This document shows, piece after piece, positions 8,101 to 17,278 of a DNA stretch of 64,000 nucleotides. A program made the position numbers and the translations under genes. The DNA lies in contig NZ_JAMLIG010000002.1 of assembly GCF_023954305.1 (NCBI RefSeq), positions 434,001 to 498,000 of the forward strand, written 5' to 3'. The notes beneath the pieces are model-generated. The model made no database searches. It saw only the letters and a list, made by a program, of their open reading frames with translations, and was not told the DNA's origin. Source of the stretch: Mesorhizobium sp. (lineage in GTDB: Bacteria > Pseudomonadota > Alphaproteobacteria > Rhizobiales > Rhizobiaceae). Positions within the stretch are counted from its first letter, which is position 1. Each line of letters begins with the position of its first letter.

Positions 8101-9045
8101 ATGAGAATCATCGGACCGGACGAACTGATCTTCGGTGTCGACAATATCAGCGACGGTCGCGCCTTCCTGGTTGACTACGGCCTGGACGAAACCGACAGCC
8201 GCGGCGACGAAGGCGGTACCTTCGAAGCCGCCGACGGCACCGCCATCACCCTGCGCCGCCGCGACGACGCCTCTCTTCCTCCGCCTCTTCCCACCGCCAC
8301 CCTGCTGCGCCGCACGATCTGGGGCGTCGAGGACGAAGCCACGATCGAGGCGATCGCGGACGAACTGTCGAAGGACCGCGACGTGGTCCGCACCTCTGAC
8401 GGCATGCTCGCCTGCAAGGACGATACCGGGTTCGAGATTGCCTTCCGCGTCACCCGCCGGCGCAAGCTGGACCTGCCCGCCGAGATGATCAATTCGCCCG
8501 GCGCAAAACCAGGACGCGGCCCCAACATCGTCGGCGCCAACGAGGATGCGCCGGCGAAACCGAGGACGCTGAGCCACATCGTCTATTTCGTCCCAGACAT
8601 GGACGTGATGGCTAATTTCTACATCCAGCGCCTGCAGTTCGTCGTCACCGACAAATTCACAAATACCGGCCCGTTCCTGCGGCCGCAGGCGAACCTCGAC
8701 CATCATGTGCTGTTCATGATCCAGACGCCGCCCTACATGCAGGGCATCGAGCACCTGGCCTTCCACATGCAAGGGCCGACCGAGCTGATGCTCGCCGGCT
8801 CCCGCATGGTCAAGAAGGGCTATGAGAGCTTCTGGGGACCCGGCCGGCACAAGTTCGGCTCCAACTGGTTCTGGTATTTCAACTCGCCGCTCGGCACCCA
8901 TGTCGAATACGACGCCGATATGGATCTGCATGACGGCGACTGGATCCATCGCGAAACCCCGATGGGGCCCGAGCAGGCACAGATGTTCCTGTTCGAGAAC
9001 GTCGAGAAATGGATGCCCGGAGGGCCGCCCGGCAAGAAGGACTGA
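8101..9045 (+). CDS. VOC-family protein resembling a type I extradiol dioxygenase
   Basis: A 314-residue protein with two vicinal-oxygen-chelate modules. The N-terminal module (about 1-118, DELIFGVDNISDGRAFL) lacks obvious metal ligands. The C-terminal module (about 155-275) has LSHIVYFVPDMDVM (His159), GIEHLAFHM (His218) and GTHVEYDAD (Glu269), a 2-His-1-Glu set with the spacing of type I extradiol ring-cleaving dioxygenases. The length is also typical of them. The ATG at 8101 follows GGGAGGAAG. It is followed after 2 bases by a Rieske protein, implying coupled expression. Likely role: Fe(II)-dependent ring opening of the hydroxylated product of the adjacent monooxygenase. The substrate is unknown. 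Confidence 0.82.
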   Translation: MRIIGPDELIFGVDNISDGRAFLVDYGLDETDSRGDEGGTFEAADGTAITLRRRDDASLPPPLPTATLLRRTIWGVEDEATIEAIADELSKDRDVVRTSDGMLACKDDTGFEIAFRVTRRRKLDLPAEMINSPGAKPGRGPNIVGANEDAPAKPRTLSHIVYFVPDMDVMANFYIQRLQFVVTDKFTNTGPFLRPQANLDHHVLFMIQTPPYMQGIEHLAFHMQGPTELMLAGSRMVKKGYESFWGPGRHKFGSNWFWYFNSPLGTHVEYDADMDLHDGDWIHRETPMGPEQAQMFLFENVEKWMPGGPPGKKD

Positions 9046-9047
9046 AG

Positions 9048-9443
9048 ATGGGGGTGCCGGCACGCCGCGGCATTGACGCGCGCGAGGTCACGGCGCCGCT
9101 CTGCCGGCTCGAGGATCTCGCCGAAGGGAAGTCGCGCGGCTTCGACCCGCTCGGCGAGGGCCGCGACACCATGTTCGTCATACGTCGCGGCGGCCGCCTC
9201 TATGCCTGGCGCAACCATTGCCCGCACTACGACCGCGCCCGCATGGCCTGGAAGAAGGACGAGTTCCTCGATCCCACCGGCAGCCGGATCATGTGCTTCG
9301 CCCACGGGGCATTGTTCGAAATCGACAGCGGCGAATGCACGCTCGGCCCCTGCCTCGGCCAGCACCTGACCGCGGTGCCGGTGGAGATTCGCGACGGACA
9401 GGTCTGGGTAACCGGCGTCTATGAACCCGGGCTGCGCCGCTGA
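9048..9443 (+). CDS. Rieske [2Fe-2S] protein
   Basis: A 131-residue soluble Rieske ferredoxin-like protein. The cluster ligands are visible as NHCPHY (Cys58, His60) and MCFAHGALF (Cys83, His86), followed by ECTLGPCLGQHLTAVPV. No oxygenase large subunit is nearby, so the electron acceptor is not obvious. It could serve the adjacent VOC enzyme, for instance by re-reducing its iron, as small ferredoxins do beside extradiol dioxygenases. It starts 2 bases after the VOC gene's stop, so it is almost certainly in the same operon. The family call is firm; the partner is inferred. Confidence 0.88.
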   Translation: MGVPARRGIDAREVTAPLCRLEDLAEGKSRGFDPLGEGRDTMFVIRRGGRLYAWRNHCPHYDRARMAWKKDEFLDPTGSRIMCFAHGALFEIDSGECTLGPCLGQHLTAVPVEIRDGQVWVTGVYEPGLRR

Positions 9444-9479
9444 ACCGATGCCATGAGACCCGCCAGGGGGCGGTGCGCG

Positions 9480-9944
9480 TCAGCGGCCTTTCACCAGCAT
9501 GACCAGTGTCTCGGCGATCAGGGCCGGCTTCGGCTCGCCCTCGATCTCGACGGTATTTGAGGCCTTCATCAGGAACTGGCCAGGCGCCTTCTCCTCGAAG
9601 GAGACCAGCACGGTGCGCATGCGAATCCGCGCGCCCGCCTTGACCGGCGTGAGGAAACGGAGCTTGTCGAGACCATAGTTGAAGGCTGCCTCCGTCCCCT
9701 CCGGCAGCGCACCGATCTCGTAGGACATCGGCGCGATCAGCGACAGCGTCAGGTAGCCATGCGCGATCGTCGATTTCGACGGGCTCTCGCGCCGCGCCCG
9801 TTCGACATCGACATGGATCCATTGATGGTCGTTCGTCGTCGTGGCAAACGCGTCGATCATCTTCTGGTCGACGGTGACCCACGACGACACGCCGAGTTCC
9901 TGCCCGACTTTTGTCTTCATGCCGTCGAACGTCAGCGTCGCCAT
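9480..9944 (-). CDS. MaoC/NodN-like hot-dog hydratase
   Basis: A 154-residue hot-dog-fold protein of the MaoC dehydratase (R-specific enoyl-CoA hydratase, NodN-like) family. It has the hydratase signature with catalytic Asp and His in FATTTNDHQWIHVD near 33-46, and TIAHGYLTLSLI near 58-69. Such enzymes add water to 2-enoyl-CoA thioesters in the cytoplasm. It is convergent with the Rieske gene and lies at the edge of the catabolic cluster, so a late hydration step after ring opening is plausible, although general acyl-CoA metabolism cannot be excluded. Confidence 0.87.
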   Translation of the reverse strand: MATLTFDGMKTKVGQELGVSSWVTVDQKMIDAFATTTNDHQWIHVDVERARRESPSKSTIAHGYLTLSLIAPMSYEIGALPEGTEAAFNYGLDKLRFLTPVKAGARIRMRTVLVSFEEKAPGQFLMKASNTVEIEGEPKPALIAETLVMLVKGR

Positions 9945-10066
9945 CCAGACTCTCCTGCAAGCTTGTTCAGTCCGCAGGCCTCTAGCCCGCTCGAGCCGTT
10001 CTGCAAAGCGGCCGGCGCTCTTTCATGCTGGTGAACGGGGCGGGCCAGGCGCCTGACCACCGCATG

Positions 10067-10104
10067 CGTCATTCCGGGTTCCGCTGCGCGGCCCCGGAAT
10101 GACG
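10067..10104. repeat. Palindromic intergenic repeat (GTCATTCCGGG type)
   Basis: A perfect 12-bp stem (CGTCATTCCGGG at 10067-10078, CCCGGAATGACG at 10093-10104) with a GC-rich 14-base loop. A partial second copy with nearly the same loop and right arm lies at 26445-26476. This type of palindrome is dispersed between genes in many Rhizobiales genomes. It sits between the MaoC gene and the alpha-hydroxy-acid oxidase gene. Confidence 0.8.
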
Positions 10105-10120
10105 GCGTAGATGTCGTGGC

Positions 10121-11374
10121 CTATCCGAGGACATCGCCGGCGAGCCCCTCCGCGCGCGTCCTGCCGGTCAGCGCCAGCGTCAGGTCCAGCTCGGCGACGA
10201 CATTGCGGATCACCTCGCCCACGCCCGCTTCGCCAGCCAGCGCCAGGCCGTAGACATATGGCCGGCCGAGCAGGACCGCGCGAGCGCCAAGCGCCAGCGC
10301 CTTCGCCACGTCCGCGCCGGAGCGTATGCCTGAATCCATCAGCACCGGCAGGCCGCCCGCCGCCGCGACGACACCGGGCAACGCATCGAGCGTGGCGATT
10401 TCGCCGTCCACCTGCCGGCCGCCGTGGTTCGACACGACAAGCCCGTCCACCCCATGCTCCCGCGCCAGCCGCGCATCGTCGGCGTGCCGCACGCCCTTGA
10501 GCAGGATCGGCAGCTTCGTCATCTGCCTGAGCCTGCCGATGTCCGCCCATGTCAGGTCCGGCCGCGAATAGGTGGCGACGAAATGCCCGACCGCGGCGCG
10601 CACCTGGCCGATCGGCAGCCCGAACTCCCTGCCCTTGCGTCTGAGGCTCAGAAGCGCCTCGATCACGCCCAGCCCCTTCGGCTTCACGCCGGTCTCCGGC
10701 GGCTTCGCCGGGATCGCGGCGCGGAACACCGGGTCGGAGAGGTATTGCGCCAGCCCCTGCCCTTTCAGGAACGGCAGCGATGCTCGGTCGAGGTCGCGCG
10801 GGCGCCAGCCGAGCAGCGTCGTGTCGAGCGTCACCACGATCGCCTCGCAGCCGCAGGCCTCCGCGCGCGATACGAGCGAGCGCACGAAAGCGTCGTCGCT
10901 CGACCAGTAGAGCTGGAACCAGCGGGGCGCCGATCCCATCGCCGCCGCCGTCTTCTCCATCGCCACCGACGCCTGGTTGGAGAAGACGTAGCCGATCCTT
11001 TCGGCCGCCGCGGCGCGCGCCACGGCGAGGTCGGCCTCAGGATGCACCATCTCCAGCACGCCGATCGGCGCGAGCAGCACGGGCGCCGCATGCCTGCGCC
11101 CGAACAGTTCGACCGACAGATCCCGCGCCGAGACGTCGTTGAGCACACGCGGCACGAAGCGGTGCCGGTCGAAGGCGGCGCGGTTGGCCCGCATCGTGGA
11201 TTCCATCCCCGCCCCGCCGACGATATAGGCAGCCGCCTCCGGACTCATCGCAGCCGCTGCCTTCGCCTCCAGCGCGTCCGGCGACACCGGAACGAGCGGC
11301 TTGGCCCCGCCCACGCCCGGCACGTAGATCTGCATCTGCCGCAGGCGGCCGGGAGACGGCGGCGATATCGTCAT
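10121..11374 (-). CDS. FMN-dependent alpha-hydroxy-acid oxidase/dehydrogenase
   Basis: A 417-residue FMN enzyme of the L-lactate/glycolate/mandelate oxidase family, oxidising an L-2-hydroxy acid to the 2-oxo acid. Key parts: YIVGGAGMEST near 50, RFVPRVLNDVSARDL near 75, LLAPIGVLEMVHPEAD, the FMN lysine in LPILLKGVRHADDA and the catalytic SNHGGRQVDG, followed by DSGIRSGADVAKALALGARAV. The ATG at 11374 is preferred (GGAAG just upstream); a GTG five codons earlier is possible. It has no evident membrane segment. Its place next to the catabolic cluster suggests oxidation of a hydroxy-acid fragment, but it could be an independent lactate dehydrogenase. Confidence 0.88.
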   Translation of the reverse strand: MTISPPSPGRLRQMQIYVPGVGGAKPLVPVSPDALEAKAAAAMSPEAAAYIVGGAGMESTMRANRAAFDRHRFVPRVLNDVSARDLSVELFGRRHAAPVLLAPIGVLEMVHPEADLAVARAAAAERIGYVFSNQASVAMEKTAAAMGSAPRWFQLYWSSDDAFVRSLVSRAEACGCEAIVVTLDTTLLGWRPRDLDRASLPFLKGQGLAQYLSDPVFRAAIPAKPPETGVKPKGLGVIEALLSLRRKGREFGLPIGQVRAAVGHFVATYSRPDLTWADIGRLRQMTKLPILLKGVRHADDARLAREHGVDGLVVSNHGGRQVDGEIATLDALPGVVAAAGGLPVLMDSGIRSGADVAKALALGARAVLLGRPYVYGLALAGEAGVGEVIRNVVAELDLTLALTGRTRAEGLAGDVLG

Positions 11375-11402
11375 GGCTTCCGTCTCCACACGGAGCGACG
11401 AA

Positions 11403-11834
11403 CTACTTCTTCCGCTCCATCCCCTCGCGGATCTCCTCCATCGCCTCCTTGATGCGGTCGCGCAGGATCTCGATCGTCTCGGTGGAGGATTTGCGCACCA
11501 CGTCCGCCATCTCGCTGGCGTTCTTGACCGCGGTCTCGAACGACTTCTTGGCGAAGTCCGCCTGCTTGCTCATCAGTTCCTGCGGGCCGCCGGTGGCGCG
11601 AAAATTCTGCGCCATGTCGGTGACCTCGCGCAGCGTCTCCTGCAGGATCTCGCGCTGCTTCGCCATCAGGTTCGACGCGCCCTCGGTCGCCGCCTTGGCC
11701 GTCTTCTCCAGCGTCTCGAGGTTCTTGCGGTGGTGTTCGATGATCTTCTCGACATCGACGCTCGGCATCTTCAACTGTTCGCCGAAGCTCTTGAACATGT
11801 CGACGAACGATTCGTTTTCCGTCTTCTTCGCCAT
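11403..11834 (-). CDS. Phasin-family protein (first of two)
   Basis: A 143-residue, charged, almost entirely helical protein with the phasin pattern: FVDMFKSFGEQLKMP near the start, long amphipathic helices rich in Ala, Lys and Glu, and ETLREVTDMAQNF in the middle. Phasins coat polyhydroxybutyrate granules and influence their number and size. It lacks a signal peptide or membrane segment. It reads in the same direction as the alpha-hydroxy-acid oxidase gene 28 bases downstream and the DUF445 gene 70 bases upstream, so it may be co-transcribed with either. Confidence 0.8.
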   Translation of the reverse strand: MAKKTENESFVDMFKSFGEQLKMPSVDVEKIIEHHRKNLETLEKTAKAATEGASNLMAKQREILQETLREVTDMAQNFRATGGPQELMSKQADFAKKSFETAVKNASEMADVVRKSSTETIEILRDRIKEAMEEIREGMERKK

Positions 11835-11904
11835 CTTGTGCTCCCGGTTCGCGGCGTCATGGGCTGCGCCGCCTCGGGCCAGATTAGGCCAAGGCCGGAC
11901 AAGG

Positions 11905-13191
11905 TCAATTGCCGAAGATCAGGACCTCGCCGATATGCAGCGCCAGCCCTGCCAGGCCACCCACCAGCATGCCGTTGAAGCGGATGAACTGCAGGTCGCG
12001 GCCGACATTGAGTTCGATGAGATGGGTGAGCTGGCCGAGGTCCCAGCCCTTGACCTGGTCGGCGATGAAGCGCGACACGCCGCTCTTCTGGTTTTCCACG
12101 AAGGAGCCGAGCGCCACGACGAAGCCGGCATTCATGTCGGCGCGGATCGCCGGATCGGCCGCGAGCTGGCGGCCGATGTCGACGAATGCCGAGGCGAGGT
12201 GCCTGCGGATCACCGAATCGTCCGATCCCGCGTCCTGCTCGACATAGGTCCTGAAACCCGTCCACATGTCCCGCGCCAGTTCGCGCACTTCCGGGCGCGC
12301 CAGAAAATCGCGCTTCAGCTTCTCCACCTGCTTGCCGTAGGTCTTCGAAGTCTTCAGCGTCTCGACGAAGCCCAGGACGAAGCGGTCGAACTCGGCCCGC
12401 ATAGGATGGTCCGGGTCCGCCTTGACCTCCTCGAGCAGCGACCCGGCCGACGCGACGATCTTCTTCAACAGATAGGCATCCGCCCTGAACAGCTTGGCCA
12501 CCGACGGCAGCTCGTCGCGGATCTTGTCGCGCAGCGCATCCTGCGCATCCTGGTCGCTCAGGAACCCGCCCAGCACCTTGATGATCTCGTCGAACAGCTT
12601 CTGGTGGCGCCGGTCGTGGGTGACGGCGGTGAGAAGCTCGGCGGCCAGCGGCGCAAGCTGCACCTTCTCGATCTGCTCGATCACCCGCTTCGTGATGAAG
12701 TCCTTGAGACCCGTGCCTTCGATCGCGGACACCGTCTGCGGCACCAGCCGCGCGACGAAGCGCGACAGCGCCTCGGCGCGCCGCGGTTCGGCCAGCCAGT
12801 CGGCGACCAGCGCCGCGAAATCGACCTCGCGCAGCTTGCGCGTCACCGGTTCCGGGGCGAGAAAATTCGCCTCGATGAAATAGCCGAGATTGTCGGCGAT
12901 CCGTTCCTGGTTCGACGGGATGATCGCCGTATGCGGGATCGGCAGGCCGAGCGGCCGTTTGAACAGGGCGACGACGGCATACCAGTCAGCCAGCCCGCCG
13001 ATCATCGCCGCCTCGGCGAACGCCGCGACATAGGCCAGCGCCGGCACGCTCGCCTCGAAGCTGCGCGCGGCGAGGAACACGGCAAGGCACAGTACCAGCA
13101 TCGACGTCGCCAGCGCCTTGATCCGGCGCAGCGCCGCGAGCTTGGCCGCGTCGGCCGCGGCGGTCGTCTGGGTTCGGGCGAAGTCCTGCAT
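11905..13191 (-). CDS. DUF445-family membrane-anchored protein
   Basis: A 428-residue protein of the DUF445 family. It has a hydrophobic segment near 27-45, a second short one near 52-72 (AYVAAFAEAAMIGGLADWYA), the family hallmark GGLADWYAVVALFKRPLGLPIPHTAIIP, a long helical middle and a C-terminal hydrophobic segment ending in GEVLIFGN. The inner-membrane location is inferred from these segments. The biochemical role of the family is not known. It is divergent from the second phasin gene, with PhaR-type boxes in the space between. Confidence 0.85.
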   Translation of the reverse strand: MQDFARTQTTAAADAAKLAALRRIKALATSMLVLCLAVFLAARSFEASVPALAYVAAFAEAAMIGGLADWYAVVALFKRPLGLPIPHTAIIPSNQERIADNLGYFIEANFLAPEPVTRKLREVDFAALVADWLAEPRRAEALSRFVARLVPQTVSAIEGTGLKDFITKRVIEQIEKVQLAPLAAELLTAVTHDRRHQKLFDEIIKVLGGFLSDQDAQDALRDKIRDELPSVAKLFRADAYLLKKIVASAGSLLEEVKADPDHPMRAEFDRFVLGFVETLKTSKTYGKQVEKLKRDFLARPEVRELARDMWTGFRTYVEQDAGSDDSVIRRHLASAFVDIGRQLAADPAIRADMNAGFVVALGSFVENQKSGVSRFIADQVKGWDLGQLTHLIELNVGRDLQFIRFNGMLVGGLAGLALHIGEVLIFGN

Positions 13192-13280
13192 GGAAGGCGG
13201 TCCGGCTGTGATTCAAGACTTAAGCGGTCCGGCCCGCATCCGCCACCCCGGTCGCAGATCACGGGTACGATCAGAATTTA

Positions 13281-13319
13281 TTGTGCACTGCACAATTCTG
13301 GATATTGCATTGCACAATA
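13281..13319. promoter_or_regulatory. Two PhaR-type operator boxes upstream of a phasin gene
   Basis: TTGTGCACTGCACAA (13281-13295) has perfect 7-base arms around a central C. A second, imperfect copy TTGCATTGCACAA lies at 13305-13317. Both contain TGC-N3-GCA, the pattern reported for the PHB-responsive repressor PhaR in Paracoccus and Rhodobacter. They are about 80-120 bases upstream of the phasin ATG (13399) and 90-130 bases from the DUF445 start. A third copy is at 17044-17058. The assignment to PhaR is inference. Confidence 0.7.
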
Positions 13320-13398
13320 GCCCTTCCTATTTATGTTCCACCCCGGGTCGATCATGAACGGGGCGAACCGTTGCTCCCGAATGAGGATGGAGACCATC

Positions 13399-13878
13399 AT
13401 GGCCAAGACCACCAAGACCGCTTCCGCAGCCCAGGATCCCATGGCTTCGCTTGCCGAGGCTTTCGAGACCGTGCAGGCGAAGCTCGAAGTTCCCGCCGCC
13501 GCGCGTGATTTCGTCAAGCGCACCGCCAGCGCCGCGCAGGAACGCGCCGAGAGCGTGCACGAAGATCTTGCGGCCGCGACGGCCAAGGTCGAGAATTTCG
13601 CGACCGCCTTCGTCGGCAACTATGCCGATTTCGCCCGCGGCCTCGTCAACGCCTCGCTCGCCAATGTCCAGCATGCGCTGACCACGGTCGAGAAGGTCGC
13701 CGGCGCCAAGTCGCTCAACGAGGCCCTGCAGATCCAGGCCGACTATGTGCGCGAGAGCGCCCGCTCGAACTTCGAGCGCGCCAAGGATGCCGCCGAAGCC
13801 GCCCGCGTCACCGTCATCGACGGCGCCCAGACCATCCAGTCCGAGATTTCGGCCCTCTACACGAAGAAGGCCGCGTAA
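13399..13878 (+). CDS. Phasin-family protein (second)
   Basis: A 159-residue phasin (Phasin_2-like). It has a basic Thr/Ala start, then continuous amphipathic helices (LAEAFETVQAKLEVPAAARD, VENFATAFVGNYADFARGLV) and a C-terminal helix with QIQADYVRESARSNFERAKD, which is conserved in rhizobial phasins. The ATG at 13399 is preceded by AGGATGGAG; in-frame ATGs upstream are poorer. PHB granule association is expected. Two PhaR-type boxes upstream and a strong terminator downstream indicate a monocistronic, PHB-controlled gene. Confidence 0.87.
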   Translation: MAKTTKTASAAQDPMASLAEAFETVQAKLEVPAAARDFVKRTASAAQERAESVHEDLAAATAKVENFATAFVGNYADFARGLVNASLANVQHALTTVEKVAGAKSLNEALQIQADYVRESARSNFERAKDAAEAARVTVIDGAQTIQSEISALYTKKAA

Positions 13879-13918
13879 GCGTAGCGTCCCGCGTCGGAAG
13901 CGTTTCGCGTAACAAGAA

Positions 13919-13949
13919 GCCCCGCCGGAGCGATCCGGCGAGGCTTTTT
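13919..13949 (+). terminator. Rho-independent terminator after the phasin gene
   Basis: GCCCCGCCGGA (13919-13929) pairs with TCCGGCGAGGC (13934-13944) around a GCGA loop, followed by TTTTT (13945-13949). It also lies 19 bases beyond the groEL stop on the other strand and may help end both transcripts. Confidence 0.85.
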
Positions 13950-13967
13950 CATGTCAGGTTTCGCTGA

Positions 13968-15593
<1,626 letters not shown>

Positions 15594-15650
15594 TGGATCA
15601 CTCCTTCGATAGGCAGTTTTCGTTGACCGGTGGATTGCACGAAGAAGCCG

Positions 15651-15965
15651 TCAGGCGGCCTTCTTCAGTTCCGCGGTCTGCTCGATCACGCCCATCACGT
15701 CGCTCTCCTTCATGATGAGCAGGTCCTCGCCGGCGAGCTTGATCTCGGTGCCGGACCATTTGCCGAACAGGATGCGGTCGCCGACCTTGACGTCGAGTTC
15801 GATGAGCTTGCCGCTCTCGTCGCGGGCGCCCGGACCGACGGCGACGACCTCGCCCTCGCTCGGCTTTTCCTTGGCGGTGTCGGGAATGATGATGCCGCCG
15901 GCCGTCTTCTCCTCGGCTTCGATCCGACGGACGACGATGCGGTCATGCAGGGGTCGGAACTTCAT
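15651..15965 (-). CDS. groES: Co-chaperonin GroES
   Basis: A 104-residue GroES subunit, heptameric lid of the GroEL chamber. It begins MKFRPLHDRIVVRRIEAEE and contains the mobile loop EEKTAGGIIIPDTAKEKP and the roof and core motifs GEVVAVGPGARDESGK and VGDRILFGKWSGTEIK. The ATG at 15965 follows AAGGAGAACGAC; a start 7 codons upstream would include the ribosome site and is rejected. First gene of the groESL operon; a sigma-32-type promoter lies about 100 bases upstream. Confidence 0.97.
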   Translation of the reverse strand: MKFRPLHDRIVVRRIEAEEKTAGGIIIPDTAKEKPSEGEVVAVGPGARDESGKLIELDVKVGDRILFGKWSGTEIKLAGEDLLIMKESDVMGVIEQTAELKKAA

Positions 15966-16070
15966 GTCGTTCTCCTTCAAGGACAAACAGGTGTTGAAAT
16001 TCCTCCGCGGCCGCCTGCGTTGCGGCGGACGCGGGGCTCGCGCGGCCCGTAGGGCGCCGCGCGGGCGTTG

Positions 16071-16101
16071 ATTTGGTTTTGCCGATTTTGCCTTTCAAGA
16101 G
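16071..16101 (-). promoter_or_regulatory. Sigma-32 (RpoH)-type heat-shock promoter of groESL
   Basis: On the minus strand CTCTTGAA (16101-16094) and CCAAAT (16076-16071) are separated by 17 bases. This matches the rhizobial RpoH consensus CNCTTGAA-N16-18-CCANAT at every defined base. The predicted start lies roughly 95-100 bases upstream of the groES ATG. No CIRCE inverted repeat (TTAGCACTC-N9-GAGTGCTAA) is present, so HrcA control is unlikely. Confidence 0.8.
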
Positions 16102-16157
16102 CTCTGCGGAAATTTTTCGCGAACAGCGCAACCCACTGTTCCGGCTCGATATTCCGC

Positions 16158-16430
16158 TAGAGCAATGTCCGACCAGGTTGAACCAGTTCTGTTTCTCCGA
16201 TGGCGAGGCGATCCGCCAGGAAGGCGGTGCAGGCCGTGCTGGTGGCACGGCCCAGTCCGCCTGACGCCGCGGGCGCCCGCCAGCGGGAAACCCTTCGGGC
16301 CGGGTTAATTCGGGCCAAATCCGTCGGTCTTCGGACTTGGCCGTGCCACCAGCACGACCGCGCCGAAGACCTCGACCTTGGCCCGAATTCCCTCCGGCAG
16401 AACGGTTCAACCTGATCGGACATTGCTCTA
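16158..16430. repeat. MITE-like element with 33-bp terminal inverted repeats
   Basis: The left end (16158-16191, starting TAGAGCAATGTCCGACCAGG) and the right end (16398-16430) are inverted copies differing by one substitution and one single-base indel. Inside, CGTGCTGGTGGCACGGCC at 16235 begins a 25-base block repeated inverted at 16332-16356 with one mismatch. The whole 273 bases can fold into one long interrupted hairpin. There is no transposase gene, so this is a non-autonomous element. It occupies nearly all the space between the groES promoter and the end of the GNAT gene. A short relative lies at 6709-6741. Confidence 0.8.
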
Positions 16431-16439
16431 ACTCAGAGC

Positions 16440-16988
16440 CTAGACGACCGCCCGGATGATGCTGCCGGTCGGCAGGTGCGTCGTAAACGACATGTGCATG
16501 CCCGACAGGTCGATCGAGCCCACCGTTTCGCCGTCCTCGAAGTGCAGATTGGCGTCGAACTTCTTGGCCAGCGACTTCATCGCCATGTTGTTCGGGTGCG
16601 TCGTAACGCGCAGGCTCTCGTAGCCCAGCGCGATCGCATGCCCGATCAGCCGCTTGAACAGCTGGCTGCCGATGCCCTTGTGCTGCAGGTGACGTTCGAC
16701 GGAAAAGGCGATCTCGCCGGTCGGCGGGTCGAGGTCGGGCCGCTCGTGCAGTTCCGCCGCGCCATGCACCTCGCCGTTCTCGACATAGCCGATCACGGTC
16801 GCCCCCTGTGAGAAGCAGCGCGCAGCATAGGACGCGACGAAAACGTCGTCCGTCATGCCGTTGAAGCGGTCGCGCCGGCTTTCCGGGTCAAGTCTGAGCA
16901 GGTGCTCGCGAAAACTCGCAAGATCGGATGGCCTGAGCTGGCGGATCTGACCCGCGGGCTTCGGCCCTGAATGCTTGCTCTGTCTCAT
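16440..16988 (-). CDS. GNAT-family acetyltransferase
   Basis: A 182-residue GNAT protein. It has the N-terminal IRQLRPSDLASFREHLLRLD, central beta strands (GYVENGEVHGAAELH), and the acetyl-CoA pyrophosphate loop HLQHKGIGSQLFKRLIGHA near 100-118 (Q/R-x-x-G-x-G/A). The following THPNNMAMKSLAKKF suits substrate-side contacts. The acceptor is unknown. A PhaR-type dyad (17044-17058) lies 56 bases upstream of the ATG, which raises a possible link to PHB or acetyl-CoA status. It is divergent from rirA. Confidence 0.83.
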   Translation of the reverse strand: MRQSKHSGPKPAGQIRQLRPSDLASFREHLLRLDPESRRDRFNGMTDDVFVASYAARCFSQGATVIGYVENGEVHGAAELHERPDLDPPTGEIAFSVERHLQHKGIGSQLFKRLIGHAIALGYESLRVTTHPNNMAMKSLAKKFDANLHFEDGETVGSIDLSGMHMSFTTHLPTGSIIRAVV

Positions 16989-17043
16989 ATTCGCGATCCT
17001 CGTGGTCCTCCCGCGAGTCGTCGACCTATCGTCCGCGCTGATA

Positions 17044-17058
17044 TTGTGCAGCGCACAA
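17044..17058. promoter_or_regulatory. Third PhaR-type box, upstream of the GNAT gene
   Basis: TTGTGCAGCGCACAA is a dyad with one mismatch in 7-base arms and contains TGC-N3-GCA. It shares 13 of 15 positions with the first box upstream of the phasin gene. It is 56-70 bases upstream of the GNAT start and more than 200 bases from rirA, so the GNAT gene is the likely target. Confidence 0.6.
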
Positions 17059-17172
17059 AAAAATTCAAGTCCGCGGGCGGCAGAGTAGCGATTTCGCCGC
17101 CCGCGCCGATGCGAGTGCGGCCAATCGGCATCACCCGTCCGGCGGCCATGTGCCGCACGTTCGTCATAAGTT

Positions 17173-17187
17173 GAACTTTTTTGTCAT
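17173..17187. promoter_or_regulatory. IRO box (RirA operator) upstream of rirA
   Basis: TGAACTTTTTTGTCA fits TGA-N9-TCA, the core of the iron-responsive operator bound by RirA in Rhizobium and Agrobacterium. It lies 92 bases before the rirA ATG and suggests autoregulation. Confidence 0.7.
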
Positions 17188-17203
17188 CTTATATCAATCT
17201 ACT

Positions 17204-17220
17204 CTGGAATAATTCCAAAA
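17204..17220. promoter_or_regulatory. ICE-like palindrome (Irr box) upstream of rirA
   Basis: TCTGGAATAATTCCAAA resembles the Irr-binding ICE motif (TTTAGAA-N3-TTCTAAA form), with a perfect GGAAT/ATTCC core around a central A. In Agrobacterium and Rhizobium, Irr controls rirA, so a second, haem-linked input on rirA is likely. It is 59 bases before the rirA ATG. Confidence 0.65.
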
Positions 17221-17278
17221 AGCAGCGCATATACGTTAAACAGGCCAAGCAGCCGGACCGTCCAAGGAAAGCAATTCG

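Noticed and set aside
11449..13320. 623-codon open frame on the + strand
   Set aside because: It is opposite the phasin and DUF445 genes and has no ribosome site or recognisable domain.
15966..16150. CIRCE operator for groESL
   Set aside because: The TTAGCACTC inverted repeat is absent; the sigma-32-type promoter explains control better.
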